Positions 20,323 to 30,854 are shown, numbered from the stretch's first letter. The stretch: DNA of 64,000 nt from Semisulcospira habei (GCA_036245525.1 BTPG01000003.1:206987342-207051341); one strand, 5' to 3'. The notes: generated from the sequence alone by a model not told the origin. Numbers and translations: made by a program.

Positions 20323-21580
20323 GCAGCATCTGGGGCACCGGAACCAACGTCGTTAAGTCGCCGGACGACGGGCGCCAATGGAGTAGGAGATGCAGCTGGA
20401 TCGGCCGGGAGTAGAGACGACCTAGGGGGATAAGGTCCGCTGCGGCGTTCAGCAGGCCCAGAAGCTGGAGCCAGACTCTGGCGGGGGCCACGTCCTGCCG
20501 TGCTAACTGACCGGCTAGATCCGCAATCTTCTGGATTCGGGGGGCCGGGAGGCGCACCGTGTTGAGGTCGGTCGCAAATTCCATGCCCAGGTGCACGAAG
20601 CGGCGGGACGGAGAGAGATCCGACTTGCCGTCGTTTACTAGAAAGCCCAAATGTGCCAGAAGCAGCAGCAGCGCATCTCTGTCCGACGCGAGCGAGGTCT
20701 CGGACTGGTTGCGTAGGAGGAGGTCGTCTAGGTAATTCGACTTCGGACTGGAGGACGACTGTCGGGCCTTGGCGACTACGGCGTCCATCAGCCGGGTGAA
20801 AACCCAGGGGCTGAGGTTGAGTCCGAACGGGAGCGCGCGAAACTGGTATACTACGCCATCGATCGCAAACCGGATGAACTTCCTGGAGGCCTGGTGCATC
20901 AGGACATGCAGGTACGCATCTGAAAGGTCCAAGCTGACTGCGAAGTCCAGAGGCTGGACCGCAGCTTTCAGGGCTCGGGCAGTCTCCATCCGGAAGGAGG
21001 GGGCCGTAATGTACTTGTTCAGGGCCGAGAGATCGATAACCGGTCGCCATCTCCCTCCAGGCTTCGAAATGACGAACAAGCGGCTGTAGAAGGCTGGGGA
21101 GTCGGGGACGCGTACCACCTCCGTGGCGGCTTTCCTCAGGAGGGAGGAGACCTCTCCCCGAAGAGCGGAGGCCTTCAACGGGTCGCTGGGAATCTCGGTC
21201 CAAAGGGGGGAGCGACGCAAAGGAGGCGGGCTGCGAAAGGCGATCCGGAGGCCGGCCGAGACGGTGTCGCAAATCCAGGGGTCGTCGGGAAAGAGTGCGA
21301 GCCAATTTCCGCTGAAAAAGGCTAGCCTCCCACCGACCGGAGACCCCGAAGTGGTCGGTGGGGGCAAGGCTGGTGGGCAGTCAGGCAGCCCGCCCGCGAC
21401 CCGGTCGCCGGGCGGGACCGGGCCAAGCGGGGGCACGGGCCCTGGAGGGTCTAGGACGGCCAAAGGCGGGGGCCTGCTCAGGGGCCGAAGCAGGGGCTGA
21501 AGCGGCAGAGGGTCTAACCGACCGCGAGGCGCGACCCCTAGCCTGGCGGGAGGACGGAAAGCGGCGGGGAGGAGGAGCAC
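20323..21580 (-). pseudogene. DIRS reverse transcriptase, cut by SINE S3
   Basis: The frame contains the RT motifs FVISKPGGRWRPVIDLSALN, SLDLSDAYLHV, RALPFGLNLSPWVF and the catalytic YLDDLLL. It then runs into the SINE at 20,322. Its first part overlaps the gag-like frame by about 200 bp in a different frame, so programmed frameshifting or separate initiation would be needed. The RT core itself is uninterrupted, which suggests modest age. Confidence 0.8.
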
Positions 21581-22223
21581 TCACAGGCCAGCGGTCGGGG
21601 TTGGAGGCTCGAACGGAGGACCAGGTGTCGCCGAAAAGCAGGGGACCACCCAGCGGAGCACGACGAAGCTGCGCACGCAGGTCATTTGGTATCCCTCGGC
21701 AGGCAAGCAGAAGGGCGTCTCGACGCATCAGGTCACATTTGGCGGAGGCAGCCATAGCGTTGACCGACGAGTGGTAGGCGGCGCGGTTGGCGACTTCCGC
21801 TAAGACGAGTAAATCCCCAAGGAGAGGCGTGATAGAAGGATGCCAGGCGTCTTCCACACGACGAACCAGGGCTTGAGTGAGCAGCTCCATGAACCCAGCG
21901 CAGGCTAAGGTGTTTCGCACCAGGGACGCAGTCATATCCAGGCCACGAGGGAGGGAACGGCGAAGAAGAGCGGAGCCGCCAGCTTGCGACACGGCAGGGG
22001 GGTCCATCGCAGGAAGAGGGATGGAGAAAGCCTGGGAATGGCCGGCATACCAGTCCCGACGGAAGGCGATGTCCAGGCCAGCCGGCCAGCGACGATCGGA
22101 GAAGAACACCGGCTCTCGAGACGCGGGAAGTTGCAGGTGCGCTGAGAAGGCATCTCGCAGCTCCTTAAATCCAGGCGGCTGGGGAAGCGACTTGAACCTC
22201 TTAACTTGACGCTCGGCATCCAC
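21381..22223 (-). CDS. DIRS gag-like protein, C-terminal frame
   Basis: An open frame of 280 codons without known enzymatic motifs, with helical Ala/Leu/Arg-rich composition and an Arg/Pro/Ala-rich C-terminus (ARGRAS, SAASAPAS). The position immediately 5' of RT matches the gag-like ORF of DIRS elements. It likely continues the upstream frame (22,244-23,488) after a frame change near 22,240. Confidence 0.65.
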   Translation of the reverse strand: MDAERQVKRFKSLPQPPGFKELRDAFSAHLQLPASREPVFFSDRRWPAGLDIAFRRDWYAGHSQAFSIPLPAMDPPAVSQAGGSALLRRSLPRGLDMTASLVRNTLACAGFMELLTQALVRRVEDAWHPSITPLLGDLLVLAEVANRAAYHSSVNAMAASAKCDLMRRDALLLACRGIPNDLRAQLRRAPLGGPLLFGDTWSSVRASNPDRWPVSAPPPRRFPSSRQARGRASRSVRPSAASAPASAPEQAPAFGRPRPSRARAPAWPGPARRPGRGRAA

Positions 22224-22243
22224 AAAGGCAGAGACCTTCCTCT

Positions 22244-23488
22244 TCAGGGGGGGAGAGGCTGGGCAGGAGTCCGCTGGAGAGTGGCCGCGATGATCCTGGC
22301 GGCTTCATCCAAAGCTAAGAGGGTCTCCGCACGGGACGATGACGGAAGGGTCGAGGGGACATCATCACCGACGTCGGGAGGCGAAAGGGAGCGACCATCC
22401 TCGTCCAACAGGGCTGAGACGGAGTCCTCGGGCAGCAAACTGAGGGCTTCTTCGTCCAGGGGGCGGCGAGAAGGCGGGCGAGGCACCGAGGAAGGCCGAA
22501 GCTTGGGCGGGGACGCGTGTCGAACCTCGCGGGAAGCCCGGGAACGAGCCGGCAGCGACGACGGAGGCGGGGATCGCCGAGGCGAACGCAAGAAGGAGCG
22601 AGGAGGGGTCCTGTCCGGTGCGCGGGAACGACGTCTGGACGAAGGACGGCGGACAACCGAAGAGGGGCGCCGACCACGGGAAGAGGGCAGATGATGGCGG
22701 TGACGCGGCGAATGCATCGAACGGTGCGAGGGCGAGTGCGACCGCGCACGCGACGAGGAGTGGCGGGGGGAGCGGCGACGATCCCGGCGGGGGGAATGAT
22801 TCTTCCGGCGGCGCTCGAGGGGCGAGCGCGAGTGTCTAGAACTGACGGTGGAACGGGATGAGTCGGGGGCGCGACTGTGTCGCGTAGGTTGAGGCTGACG
22901 TCTCTCCTGGCCGGACTCAGTGAGAAGGGCTCTATGCCGGCGTACAGATCCTCCGGAAGGATCAGCGGGCTTATCGTGGAGAGAGAGAGGAGGAAGGCCA
23001 GTCAACGTGGGACGGCTCGTGGCGGACTGCTGCAGGCCGGGCTCAGTGAGGCGGGCGCTCTGCCGGCAAACAGACCCTCCGGAAGGGTCAGCGGGCGTGC
23101 CAGCAGTGGCAGTCCTCTGGTCAGCGAACAACGCAGGGTCCCGACGAGCAATCCGTTCCGAGAGGCCGAGGCGAGGAAGGGCGGTCGTTACCACAGGGGC
23201 GGCGGAAGTGTCAACAGGAGTCGGACGAGAGATAGCAGACGGAGGTCGCTCTTGCCGGTATAAACTCCAGAGGTCAGACCAACGGGTCTCCGGCCAGGTC
23301 GCACAGACATCGCAGAGATGGTCCAAGGCGCAGCCCGAACAGGGGAGGCAGACCGCATGGTCGTCCGTCGGCCACTGAAAGTCGCCGCATTGAGAGCAGA
23401 TAAGCATTTGGGTCCTGCAACAGACAAAGGGCACAACAAGGTCGCAAAGGCAGACAAGGGAGCCTAGCCCCAAACAAATGTACTCCAA
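22244..23488 (-). CDS. DIRS gag-like protein, N-terminal frame with zinc-ribbon
   Basis: The N-terminus has three CxxC pairs (CSQCGDFQW, CLPCSGCALDHLCDVC), a putative zinc-binding head common to gag-like proteins of animal DIRS elements. A long Arg/Ser/Pro-rich basic region follows (RRSPRHSSSRARSHSPS). It probably binds RNA. The start codon choice is uncertain: an ATG at 23,488, with another at 23,404 just before the cysteines (MLICSQC). Confidence 0.65.
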   Translation of the reverse strand: MEYICLGLGSLVCLCDLVVPFVCCRTQMLICSQCGDFQWPTDDHAVCLPCSGCALDHLCDVCATWPETRWSDLWSLYRQERPPSAISRPTPVDTSAAPVVTTALPRLGLSERIARRDPALFADQRTATAGTPADPSGGSVCRQSARLTEPGLQQSATSRPTLTGLPPLSLHDKPADPSGGSVRRHRALLTESGQERRQPQPTRHSRAPDSSRSTVSSRHSRSPLERRRKNHSPRRDRRRSPRHSSSRARSHSPSHRSMHSPRHRHHLPSSRGRRPSSVVRRPSSRRRSRAPDRTPPRSFLRSPRRSPPPSSLPARSRASREVRHASPPKLRPSSVPRPPSRRPLDEEALSLLPEDSVSALLDEDGRSLSPPDVGDDVPSTLPSSSRAETLLALDEAARIIAATLQRTPAQPLPP

Positions 23489-24045
23489 GCGCCGTGACCA
23501 CCGGCGCGTGAAAAGTGGCTACACTCTCCCAGGGCTAAATGGCCTTTAAGGTAGACGAACGAAGCGTGGGTGCCCAAAGGCCCTACGAGAAAAAGAAACC
23601 CTAGCTTCTAAAAGGCAACGTCTACTCGTAACAGTGAAGCACAAAAAGGAGAGAAAGGCGACGTCCCTCGAGGAGATTCGTTAAAAAGGTCGTGCAAGGC
23701 GCCGGAACGTAAGCTCAACAGCTGGCGCCCACATAGTAACAAAGCCGAAAGGGAAGCCCAACGGTAGCCGGCTCTCGGCCCGAGGGCCGGCTGTGGGTAG
23801 CTACTACTACCTTACCTCCGAGACGAAACGGGAACGGGGGGAAGGGTAGCCATACACCTCCACAGCCTAGAGGAGAGCAGCAGAACGACGCAAGCAGAGG
23901 CAGGCAACGAGAAGGCAGGTCAGCGCTAGAAGGCGGCAGAGCACACGAAGAGGCAACGAGCGTAGGCAAGAGGAAGACCGGTCGAAGCAGCGCGAGAGCA
24001 AGGCCAGACACGTCTTCTCTGTACGAGCGAAGTAGCAAGACTGGC
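23489..24045 (-). other. DIRS 5' untranslated/terminal region
   Basis: GC-rich non-coding sequence between the gag-like ORF and the element edge. The open frames on the minus strand here lack domain motifs. Confidence 0.5.
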
Positions 24046-24222
24046 ATTTTGTCGTCCTCTGACGACTGCATTGCAGTGCAGGACACAGATCGACCATGAT
24101 AGTTCAAGGGTGATGCCAGAATAGCTTGGCGCCCATAGGCGCCAAGCTAATCTGGCATCACCCTTGAACTATCATGGTCGATCATTATTTTGCTGTGGTG
24201 TGTCTGGGGTAGAATGAGTTAA
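24046..24222. mobile_element. Palindromic mini-element E3, left end lost
   Basis: The core at 24,088-24,183 has 46-bp arms with one mismatch and the loop CATA. It is followed by CTGGGGTAGAATGAGTTAA, ending in TTAA at 24,219-24,222. The left flank (TCCTCTGACGACTGCATTGC) matches E6 at 62.4 kb only from about 24,048 on, so the DIRS element probably inserted into or beside it. Confidence 0.65.
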
Positions 24223-24860
24223 AGGAGCCATGTGCTTTGAAGAACTTTATTGCGGAAGCGAAAGCATAGTAATTTAATTCGAACTTGTCGTTCGTGCTCC
24301 CGTTGGGGAGTTTCAGTAGCTTCTGAATTATATTCGTTTTCTCAATCTTCTTTGTATTTTATTAAGGATATTTGTTTTATTATATATTTGTTGTTATTGT
24401 GTATGTCAGATATTCTTATGCTGGGGAGTGTGGACGTGCGTGTGGATGTGATGCGCGAGTGTGCGGTTAGGATTGTGTGAGAAGTTTGGATTGTTGTTAG
24501 TTTTATAATATATGTAATAAATGTTGCAATTGTTCCTCGTGTTTGTGATAGGGTGGGTTTGTTGTACTCGAGTGGTAGCGCTCATAGTTCGCGCCCCGGA
24601 AGCGTGGGTCGTGACAGGTTAACAGGTTTCCATATCTATACTTATGAAAGTTCTTGGTAGTATACTGTGCATCGATTTTGATGTGTCAATTAAAAAATAT
24701 ATCACAGCCTGCTCAAATCAGCTAAATTGACCAATCTTACTGGTTTAGTTGATTCCTTCTCTGGAGTTGGTTCTGTAGCAGAAAGAAATCTAAACCCTCT
24801 TCCTGTTTTGTAATACGTACAGGCCTTTGCTGATTCTTCAAATGAGGGGAATCTTGATCG
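24223..24860. other. Mostly non-coding; possible tRNA-like SINE head near 24,566-24,617
   Basis: CTCGAGTGGTAGCGCTC followed by TTCGCGCCCCGGAAGCGTGGGTCGTGA resembles the A-box and B-box layout of a tRNA-derived SINE head, but the B-box is not canonical. Nothing else was recognised. Confidence 0.3.
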
Positions 24861-25140
24861 GTTGCCTTGGCTACTTACCGCACTGACTAGCCAATATTGC
24901 CAAGTCGAATAGAACCAGACCAGTCAGGAAAAGTGTAAAGAGACTGAAAGAAGACAAGTATTTTTGTTGAAAGGTTGAAAAGCCTAATTAGCATTGTCAG
25001 CCTTTATGATAAACATATCTTGAATAGAAGTTTGTGTATTTCTTCCGTCGTGAGCTGACCTGTTCAACCTAATTTTAGAACTTTTAAGCAAGTAGTGTAA
25101 TTAATACAGTACCGCCGTTTATTGTATCTTGTATTTATAG

Positions 25141-25255
25141 AGCCCTCCGCAGTTTCTGCTTCCTCTTCCACTGGGGAAGTAAACGTGTGGCCCATTGTGA
25201 GGTTGGTTCTTGGCGCAGGAGTCGCCATTGTTGTTGCTGTCGTCTTAGCTGTGTG
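25141..25255 (+). pseudogene. Transmembrane exon, copy 2, donor site lost
   Basis: The acceptor (TTGTATTTATAG) and coding sequence are kept, with PSAVSASSSTGEVNVW followed by a Val/Ala/Gly-rich membrane helix (LVLGAGVAIVVAVVLAVW). The exon-end GGTAAGT of copy 1 is here GGAAAGT, so the GT donor is gone and translation would run on into hairpin DNA. Substitutions against copy 1 are spread over the exon. Confidence 0.7.
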
Positions 25256-25277
25256 GAAAGTCAGTCGGTTACTTTCT

Positions 25278-25348
25278 TTAACCCCCTTGTGCATGCAGCC
25301 AATAGTTTATGCGAAGACTACCGACGGCTGCATGCGCAAGAGGGTTAA
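25278..25348. mobile_element. 71-bp TTAA-bounded hairpin H4b
   Basis: TTAACCCCCTTGTGCATGCA on the left and TGCATGCGCAAGAGGGTTAA on the right form clear terminal inverted repeats with TTAA at both edges. This is the clearest case of the TTAA-CCC signature in the window. Confidence 0.7.
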
Positions 25349-25408
25349 TGTAACCATACACAGTCACTGTGATTTGCACTGGCCATAAGTTTCTTGCCGA
25401 GGATGTGT

Positions 25409-25611
25409 TTAACTCATTCTACCCCAGACACGCCACAGCAAGATAAGGATCGACCATGATAGTTCAAGGGTGACGCCAGAACCATAGGCGCCAAGCTATT
25501 CTGGCATCACCCTTGAACTATCATGGTCGATCTGTGTCCTGCACTGCAACGCAGTCTTCAGAGGACAAGGGTAAAATTTGGGGATTTCGGTCTTGGGGTA
25601 GAACGAGTTCA
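25409..25611. mobile_element. Palindromic mini-element E4 with one shortened arm
   Basis: TTAACTCATTCTACCCC on the left faces GGGGTAGAACGAGTTCA on the right. The core (25,448-25,532) is the E-family palindrome, but the left arm lacks about 12 nt next to the loop. Block D1 has no such element here. Confidence 0.65.
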
Positions 25612-25659
25612 CCGTTTGTGCATGCGGCTGTCGATAGGTTACAGTGCCGTTGGCTTCAT

Positions 25660-25865
25660 TGCCGAAAAACACTGAACTCGATCCAAGTGCAAGAGACATA
25701 ATATCATCATGAGCCCCCGCAGTTGCAAGGGCTCATAAGGATATAATTATGTCTCTTGCTGACACCAATCTGTATCCACATTCTTTGGACGGCTAACGCA
25801 CTTTGGTGTTGACCTAACACAGATTTCACAAAATAATCTACGATTACCGGCAATGAAGGGGTTAA
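25660..25865. mobile_element. Hairpin element H3e
   Basis: The core at 25,688-25,759 pairs AAGAGACATAATATCATCAT with the complement across a GCCCCCGCAGTTGC centre. The right edge is GAAGGGGTTAA. It corresponds to H3a of block D1. Confidence 0.55.
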
Positions 25866-26163
25866 ACAGTCATACATTTTTTAGAAACGCGCTTTGAAAA
25901 TAGGAGGACAAGACATGAATGTGTTACGATCATCTACGTTGTGTGGTATATCTGTCACCGATATCTGTAATCCTTTGAACACTACCTAACTGCAAGAGGT
26001 ATGGATCCTCAAGAGCCCCCGCAGTTGCTGGGGCTCATGAGGATCTATGCCTCTTGCTGACACCACTATGAGTCCATGTTCCTGGGACAGTCAGGGCCTT
26101 TTGGCGTTGGATCAATGAAGTTGGAGAAACACGTTCTGCGTCTCCCGGCACTGAATGGGTTAA
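25862..26163. mobile_element. Hairpin element H3f
   Basis: TTAA at both limits (25,862 and 26,160). The core at 25,992-26,058 pairs GCAAGAGGTATGGATCCTCA with TGAGGATCTATGCCTCTTGC. It corresponds to H3b. Confidence 0.6.
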
Positions 26164-26858
26164 AATACTCATGAGCAAACACACACTTTGGAAATCTACA
26201 CGGACAATACAATTTAATGTTTTTCCCAAAACAAATAACACAGTAAGAAAACGGAATAGGTGTACTTATTTCTTGAGAGATGATACAGGTATGGTTGTGT
26301 TCTGTCCTCTTCCTGTATTGTCTTATTTATTCCCAAAAACATAAATAAAACGGTTCTGTCCATGTCTGCCGACGGCACGTGTTATTTCTGGTTTGTACGC
26401 TTCATCAGTAAATTCTTATCAAAGTGAATTCATAAATAAGGAGTTGATATAGAATTCAATAAAATTCATAGATTGAGATTACTAATAACTGTACATAATC
26501 TCTTTCGTTACTATTTTTTTTTTAAGTTAAATGATATGCATCTTGTTCTGTCCTGGATTCGGAGATCACGTGACCAACAAAGAACACCAATTTCCACACA
26601 TAGTCGTTTCAAACGTTTTTGTCTTTATTGAGATTTTTTACAAACGGCCTTCACTTGACAAAGGAAGGGAAGCCAGGTTAGTTAGTTATTTGGGTTTAAC
26701 GCCGAGCAGGCAACTGGAAGAGAAGCCAAGCGGACCTGACTAATGGAAAGATTTAATACAAATACCACCATGTTGCAGTCGCGAGGTTTCGTTTGTAACA
26801 AACCACTTCCGACAAGGAACGAGAGCGAACTGGTCACGGTTGATAGCCACTTGCGCCA

Positions 26859-26989
26859 TAAGCATGGACACCACTCCAAAAATCTCCAAGAGGGCATAGA
26901 TCGTCATGAGCCCGGAGGGTTAGATTTAGGGCCCGGAGGACTCATGACGATCTATGCCTCTTGGCGATGTTTGGAGTGGTGTCTATGCT
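26859..26989. mobile_element. Hairpin element H5b
   Basis: AGCATGGACACCACTCCAAA pairs with TTTGGAGTGGTGTCTATGCT. Inside it, GGCATAGATCGTCATGAGCC pairs with its complement around a short AT-rich loop. It corresponds to H5a at 7,193. Confidence 0.65.
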
Positions 26990-27201
26990 AGAGTACACAC
27001 TTAATTCGTTCTCGTGCGTTGTTGGGATTTGTTTGTCGCAAACTAAACCCCATTAATCGCAAAATATAGAGACCAGAACAAATGTGGCTTGTGAGTACAA
27101 TAGCAAAAAAAAAAAAAAGTACTCACACACAGTGCAAGAAAATCTAGGAATCACACCAAGATATAACGAAAATTCACTAGGAGCCCAATAAGCAAAGTCC
27201 A

Positions 27202-27578
27202 TTGAGCCGACGTCTGCTGAAGTCGGACAGAGCGTGATTGTATGTGATCAGCATGCAACACTTGAGCCGACGTCTGCTGAAGTCGGACAGAGCATGATTG
27301 TATGTGATCAGCATGCAACACTTGAGCCGACGTCTGCTGAAGTCGGACAGAGCATGATTGTATGTGATCAGCATGCAACACTTGAGCCGACGTCTGCTGA
27401 AGTCGGACAGAGCATAATTGTATGTGATCAGCATGCAACACTTGAGCCGACGTCTGCTGAAGTCGGACAGAGCATAATTGTACGTGATCAGCATGCAACA
27501 CTTGAGCCGACGTCTGCTGAAGTCGGACAGAGCATAATTGTACGTGATCAGCATGCAACACTTGAGCCGACGTCTGAC
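27202..27578 (+). repeat. 60-bp minisatellite, six full units
   Basis: The unit begins TTGAGCCGACGTCTGCTGAA and contains GTGATCAGCATGCAACA. Six copies are nearly identical, with only A/G, C/T changes at a few sites, and a partial seventh follows. Because 60 is a multiple of three, open frames extend through it on both strands; these are not genes. Block D1 has one diverged unit. Confidence 0.95.
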
Positions 27579-27772
27579 AAACAGTTTTGTCACCTACTAC
27601 ACACAGTGAAGTGTGTCAGTCGTTCCGACGCTTGCTGTGCTGCTAAAATGTGCAGAAAAGGACACGGAGCTTTGTGACGATAGACAGAAATGTTCACACA
27701 TACTACTACAAGTACACGGGTCACATGCATGCTCTTCTGAAAGCGCGTTGTGTGTATGCGTGCGTGCGCACG

Positions 27773-27850
27773 AGCTCCAAACATCTCCAAGAGGCATAAA
27801 TCCTCGTGTGCCTGGAGGACGCATGAGGATCTATTCCTCCTGGTGATGCC
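27773..27850. repeat. Hairpin core, H5-like
   Basis: CTCCAAACATCTCCAAGAGG on the left and ATGAGGATCTATTCCTCCTG on the right pair imperfectly. A third, older member of the H5 hairpins. Confidence 0.45.
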
Positions 27851-28955
27851 TGCATGTTTGTGTGAGCGAGAGCTGGGCGCGAGACAGAGAATGACGTCTG
27901 CCAGGCGTGGTCCCAGACATGCCATGAACATCACAATTGGCTAGTCCAAAGGCCAATGCCAATCTATGCCATGTTTGTCGCAAGTTTGGGGTCACGTTCC
28001 TACACAACACGCCATCCTTCACAACTACACTTTACGAACTCCGCCGTTGCCGGTCCCAAGCCCGGATGAGAAAGGAGGAGGGAAAAACCTACGTCATACT
28101 ACAACCACCACGCTACTATTGCTGAAAACCACGCCAAACTGCTAGTCTCCGATCACTTCTAGTGCCAGTGGGACAGTAAACTGGAACAAGCGAGCAGCAA
28201 GCAAGGCACTTACAGCGACACAAACCCCCTCACAGTCTATAACTCAACGGATAGAGAAAAAAAGGTCCCTGAATTCCGGCAAGTGTGGGTGCGACTCGAG
28301 TCAGTTATCATCAAGCTGTCGTGAGAGATATCTGGCACATATCAAACCCGCTGAGACCGTATTTCCTCCCCTCCCTTTGGCTCCTGCGGCTCCATGCCTG
28401 ACCAAAAGCTTTTCGAGTTTTTCAGTTCACGGATAGTACGACTGTGTCTTCACTTATACCGTGTATACACTATTTAGTTATAACCATTTTTTACACTTTA
28501 TTATCACTAGGCTGTTGTTGTTTTGTTTTGTTTTTTCTCTCTTAATAACGTTTCATTTCATCTCTCTTTCTCTCTCTAAGAATGTTGTAGTTTAGCAAGG
28601 ACAAACACGAAAAGAGGCCTGTGCGCCTATTGTTTCCCAAAAAAAATGCGCTAACCCGTACACGCACTAAAAAATTGCTAGAGTTCATTTGTTTTTAAAT
28701 GAAATTTATGTGAATTTTCAATGATTTCACACAAGTTCACCTTATTTTGCGCACGCAGTCAAGGAGACGAGGGACAAAAAAGGAAAGTGAGAAACGGGAC
28801 GGCTCCGCCTGCCGTCCGCTGTAATATAAACAATTCCGCGATAACGCGGATGCTAAGGAGCTCTTGGGGCCATGTGTTTTTGGAGCTGTAGCGACTACCT
28901 CAGTTCGGAGTAATCTCTGTGTCCGTTGAGTTATATACTGCTCAGTAGCCAGGGG
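27851..28955. other. Non-coding DNA, nothing recognised
   Basis: No domain-bearing frame and no window repeat was recognised between the last hairpin and the next SINE-like fragment. Confidence 0.45.
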
Positions 28956-28956
28956 C

Positions 28957-29345
28957 CCCCACCCGGGTCTGCGGCCCTGGGTGACTTGGGTGGTGTTAAC
29001 TACTTTAGTTTCCAGGGTCACCCTGGTCAGCCCCACAGTATCGGTTTCCCCCTCTATTTTGGTGCAAGTGTTTCTGTCTACCCTCGGTCCATTCACCAGT
29101 GTTTTCCTTTTGTAAACTCTCCCTAATGTCTGCAGACAAAGAAGGAGCCGAAAGTGCTGAGTTTGGTGTGGGGGATGTGGAGGCAGAGCGGGAAGGAGTG
29201 TAAGTGTGAAGTAAGTTGGAGAAATAGGCCGGTCTAATAAGCTACGGTGGTAGTTTATGTGATGAGACTGGATGATGTTAGACAGAGGAGAGGTGTAGAG
29301 TGTGAAAAGACCGGACCCAGGACGGACCCTTGTCAAAACTCCACA
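28957..29345. mobile_element. SINE-like 5' fragment (S7, plus) joined to CR1/L2-like LINE pieces (minus)
   Basis: 28,957-29,135 matches the head of the SINE-like family (CACCCGGGTCTG, CAGGGTCACCCTGGTCAGCC) and stops at GTCTGCAG. From 29,136 the sequence matches parts of the LINE at 58.1-59.0 kb (CCGAAAGTGCTGAGTTTGGT, GTGTAGAGTGTGAAAAG) with the middle deleted. The minus-strand ORF spanning both is a chimera. Confidence 0.65.
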
Positions 29346-30015
29346 GGAGAGCCTGACTGGGTATGAAGAGACACGGCTGTTTGGCCCAGCGCTAGAACAT
29401 CACACTTAGTTTGTTCCAGGCGAGCCAAGAAACTGGGTCACACCTGATGCTCGCGCGCTCAGGCAGCGAGTCTCTCGGCTATCAGGTTGGCTGATAAGCG
29501 GGCTTCCTGATAAGCGCAGTACAGCAGGAAAATGACTACCTTTTGTTTTTCATGACTTTCTTATTTACTGTTCAAATGTGTGATGCAAAACTTTGTCTGC
29601 TTAAAAGCGGACATTTTGCCCAACACTCTGACACCAAACACACTGTAGTTGTTACAAACCAGTACTGAGTAGCCAGCAGTATAAGGTGGAAATAAAGAAA
29701 AAATAACGAATTTCACTGTCTGTGTTGAGTTTTGTCACAAAATAGATGAAGGTCCAACATCAATAACACAAATACGATATAAACTACAACAAAACGGACT
29801 TGCATGTGCTAGAAGTAACATACCTAGAGTAAGTATGGTCTACCAGATCAGAGATACCGTGAAAGGGAGCGGAGGGTGATAATGAGGTCACTGTTAGTGC
29901 CAGTACTCTTACAGGCATGTAGCAGTAGCACGGATCTGTCTATACGATTACACCGCTGGACTTGCAGTTACAATTTCAACACTGGACACACAGTTCTTTT
30001 GAACTACTTTCAGTT
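29346..30015. other. Non-coding DNA, nothing recognised
   Basis: No supported feature. Confidence 0.45.
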
Positions 30016-30218
30016 TTACCCCAACACCTACAGCAGAAGATAGTTCGACCATGGTAATTCAAGGGTAGTGCCTGATTTGCTTGACGACATCAAGCACAAA
30101 GCTAATCTGGCACTACCCTTGAATTATCATGGTCAATCTATCTACTACAACTGGTACTCAGTCATTAGATGACACCGCCAAAATTTGGGAAATGCATCCA
30201 TGGTATTAAATGGGTTAA
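30016..30218. mobile_element. Palindromic mini-element E5
   Basis: The core at about 30,045-30,136 shares GGTAATTCAAGGGTAGTGCC and its complement with E1, but the centre is rearranged (GCTTGACGACATCAAGC, itself a small hairpin). The right edge is TGGGTTAA. Confidence 0.6.
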
Positions 30219-30221
30219 AGA

Positions 30222-30428
30222 AAACTGTTCTGTGCAAAACAAGAGGATCTCACTCTTGGATAGTTTCTGTTCTGTGCTAAACAAGAGGATCTCTTGGATA
30301 GTTTCTGTTCTGTGCTAAACAAGAGGATCTCACTCTTGGATAGTTTCTGTTCTGTGCTAAACAAGAGGATCTCTTGGACAGTTTCTGTTCTGTGCTAAAC
30401 AAGAGGATCTCACTCTTGGATAGTTTCT
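30222..30428 (+). repeat. Alternating 42/38-bp tandem repeat
   Basis: About five units of TCTGTTCTGTGCTAAACAAG followed by AGGATCTCACTCTTGGATAG or the shorter AGGATCTCTTGG form. Units with and without the CACT insert alternate, as if a dimer of the two was amplified. Confidence 0.85.
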
Positions 30429-30854
30429 CAGGATGAAAATGTTTAATCTGTAAAAGTCTGCTTGGAACATGAACGGACCACCAAAGCAGCACAGAATAAG
30501 GAAATTCAATATACATATGCACATCAGTCTGTTTTAGCACACCAAAACGTCATCCGACAGCAACAGCGACCAACTTGGTGACTAAGAAAAAAAAGATTAG
30601 CTTAATTGTCTGACAGAAAGCGGTAGAAATCTTATGTGTTACAATTTTTATTTATTTAAAAACACCGTCGTGTGTGTGTGCGTGTGTGTGTAACGACAGC
30701 ATAACAATCACATGCTTCCATTTACGGTTTTCTTTTCTTCACAGATGGCATGACCGAGTACAACACAGATAACACTAGTGTCATGTGTTCCGTCATGAGT
30801 AATTTGAGCCTCTTCGCTTCCTTTTGTAAGCTGTATGCCCTGCTCTTTAGAATG

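Larger units (their letters stand above)
17547..24045 (-). mobile_element. DIRS-type tyrosine-recombinase retrotransposon
   Basis: The minus-strand order is gag-like Cys-rich protein, RT, RNase H and tyrosine recombinase, the DIRS arrangement, with much higher GC content than the surroundings. At the left are terminal/internal complementary repeats (17,547-17,599 against 17,804-17,856). The right limit is judged from the point near 24,045 where hairpin element E3 begins. The copy is split by SINE S3 and carries at least two frameshifts (near 19,430 and 19,190), so it is not autonomous now. Confidence 0.8.
24860..27720. repeat. Duplicated block D2 (paralogous to D1)
   Basis: Same order as D1: intron-like segment (AAGTATTTTTGTTGAA), transmembrane exon, H4, H3 and H5 hairpins, then the sequence around AGACCAGAACAAATGTGG. 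It lacks LINE A and the Penelope-like insertion. It contains an added E-type element (25,409) and an amplified 60-bp minisatellite. Confidence 0.75.

Noticed and set aside
21381..21777. Arg/Gly-rich ORFs opposite the gag-RT overlap
   Set aside because: Composition artefact opposite supported coding frames.
18027..23378. Many plus-strand ORFs across the GC-rich region
   Set aside because: They are shadows of the minus-strand DIRS genes, open because of high GC content.
24566..24617. tRNA gene
   Set aside because: A-box-like sequence is present, but no cloverleaf with acceptor stem could be drawn; listed only as a possible SINE head.
27151..27677. ORFs of about 140 codons on both strands, and possible CRISPR-like array
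   Set aside because: The 60-bp period is divisible by three, which keeps frames open. Units are contiguous with no variable spacers, so it is a minisatellite and not a CRISPR.
28737..29336. 199-codon minus-strand ORF as a gene
   Set aside because: Chimera of LINE pieces and a SINE-like fragment.
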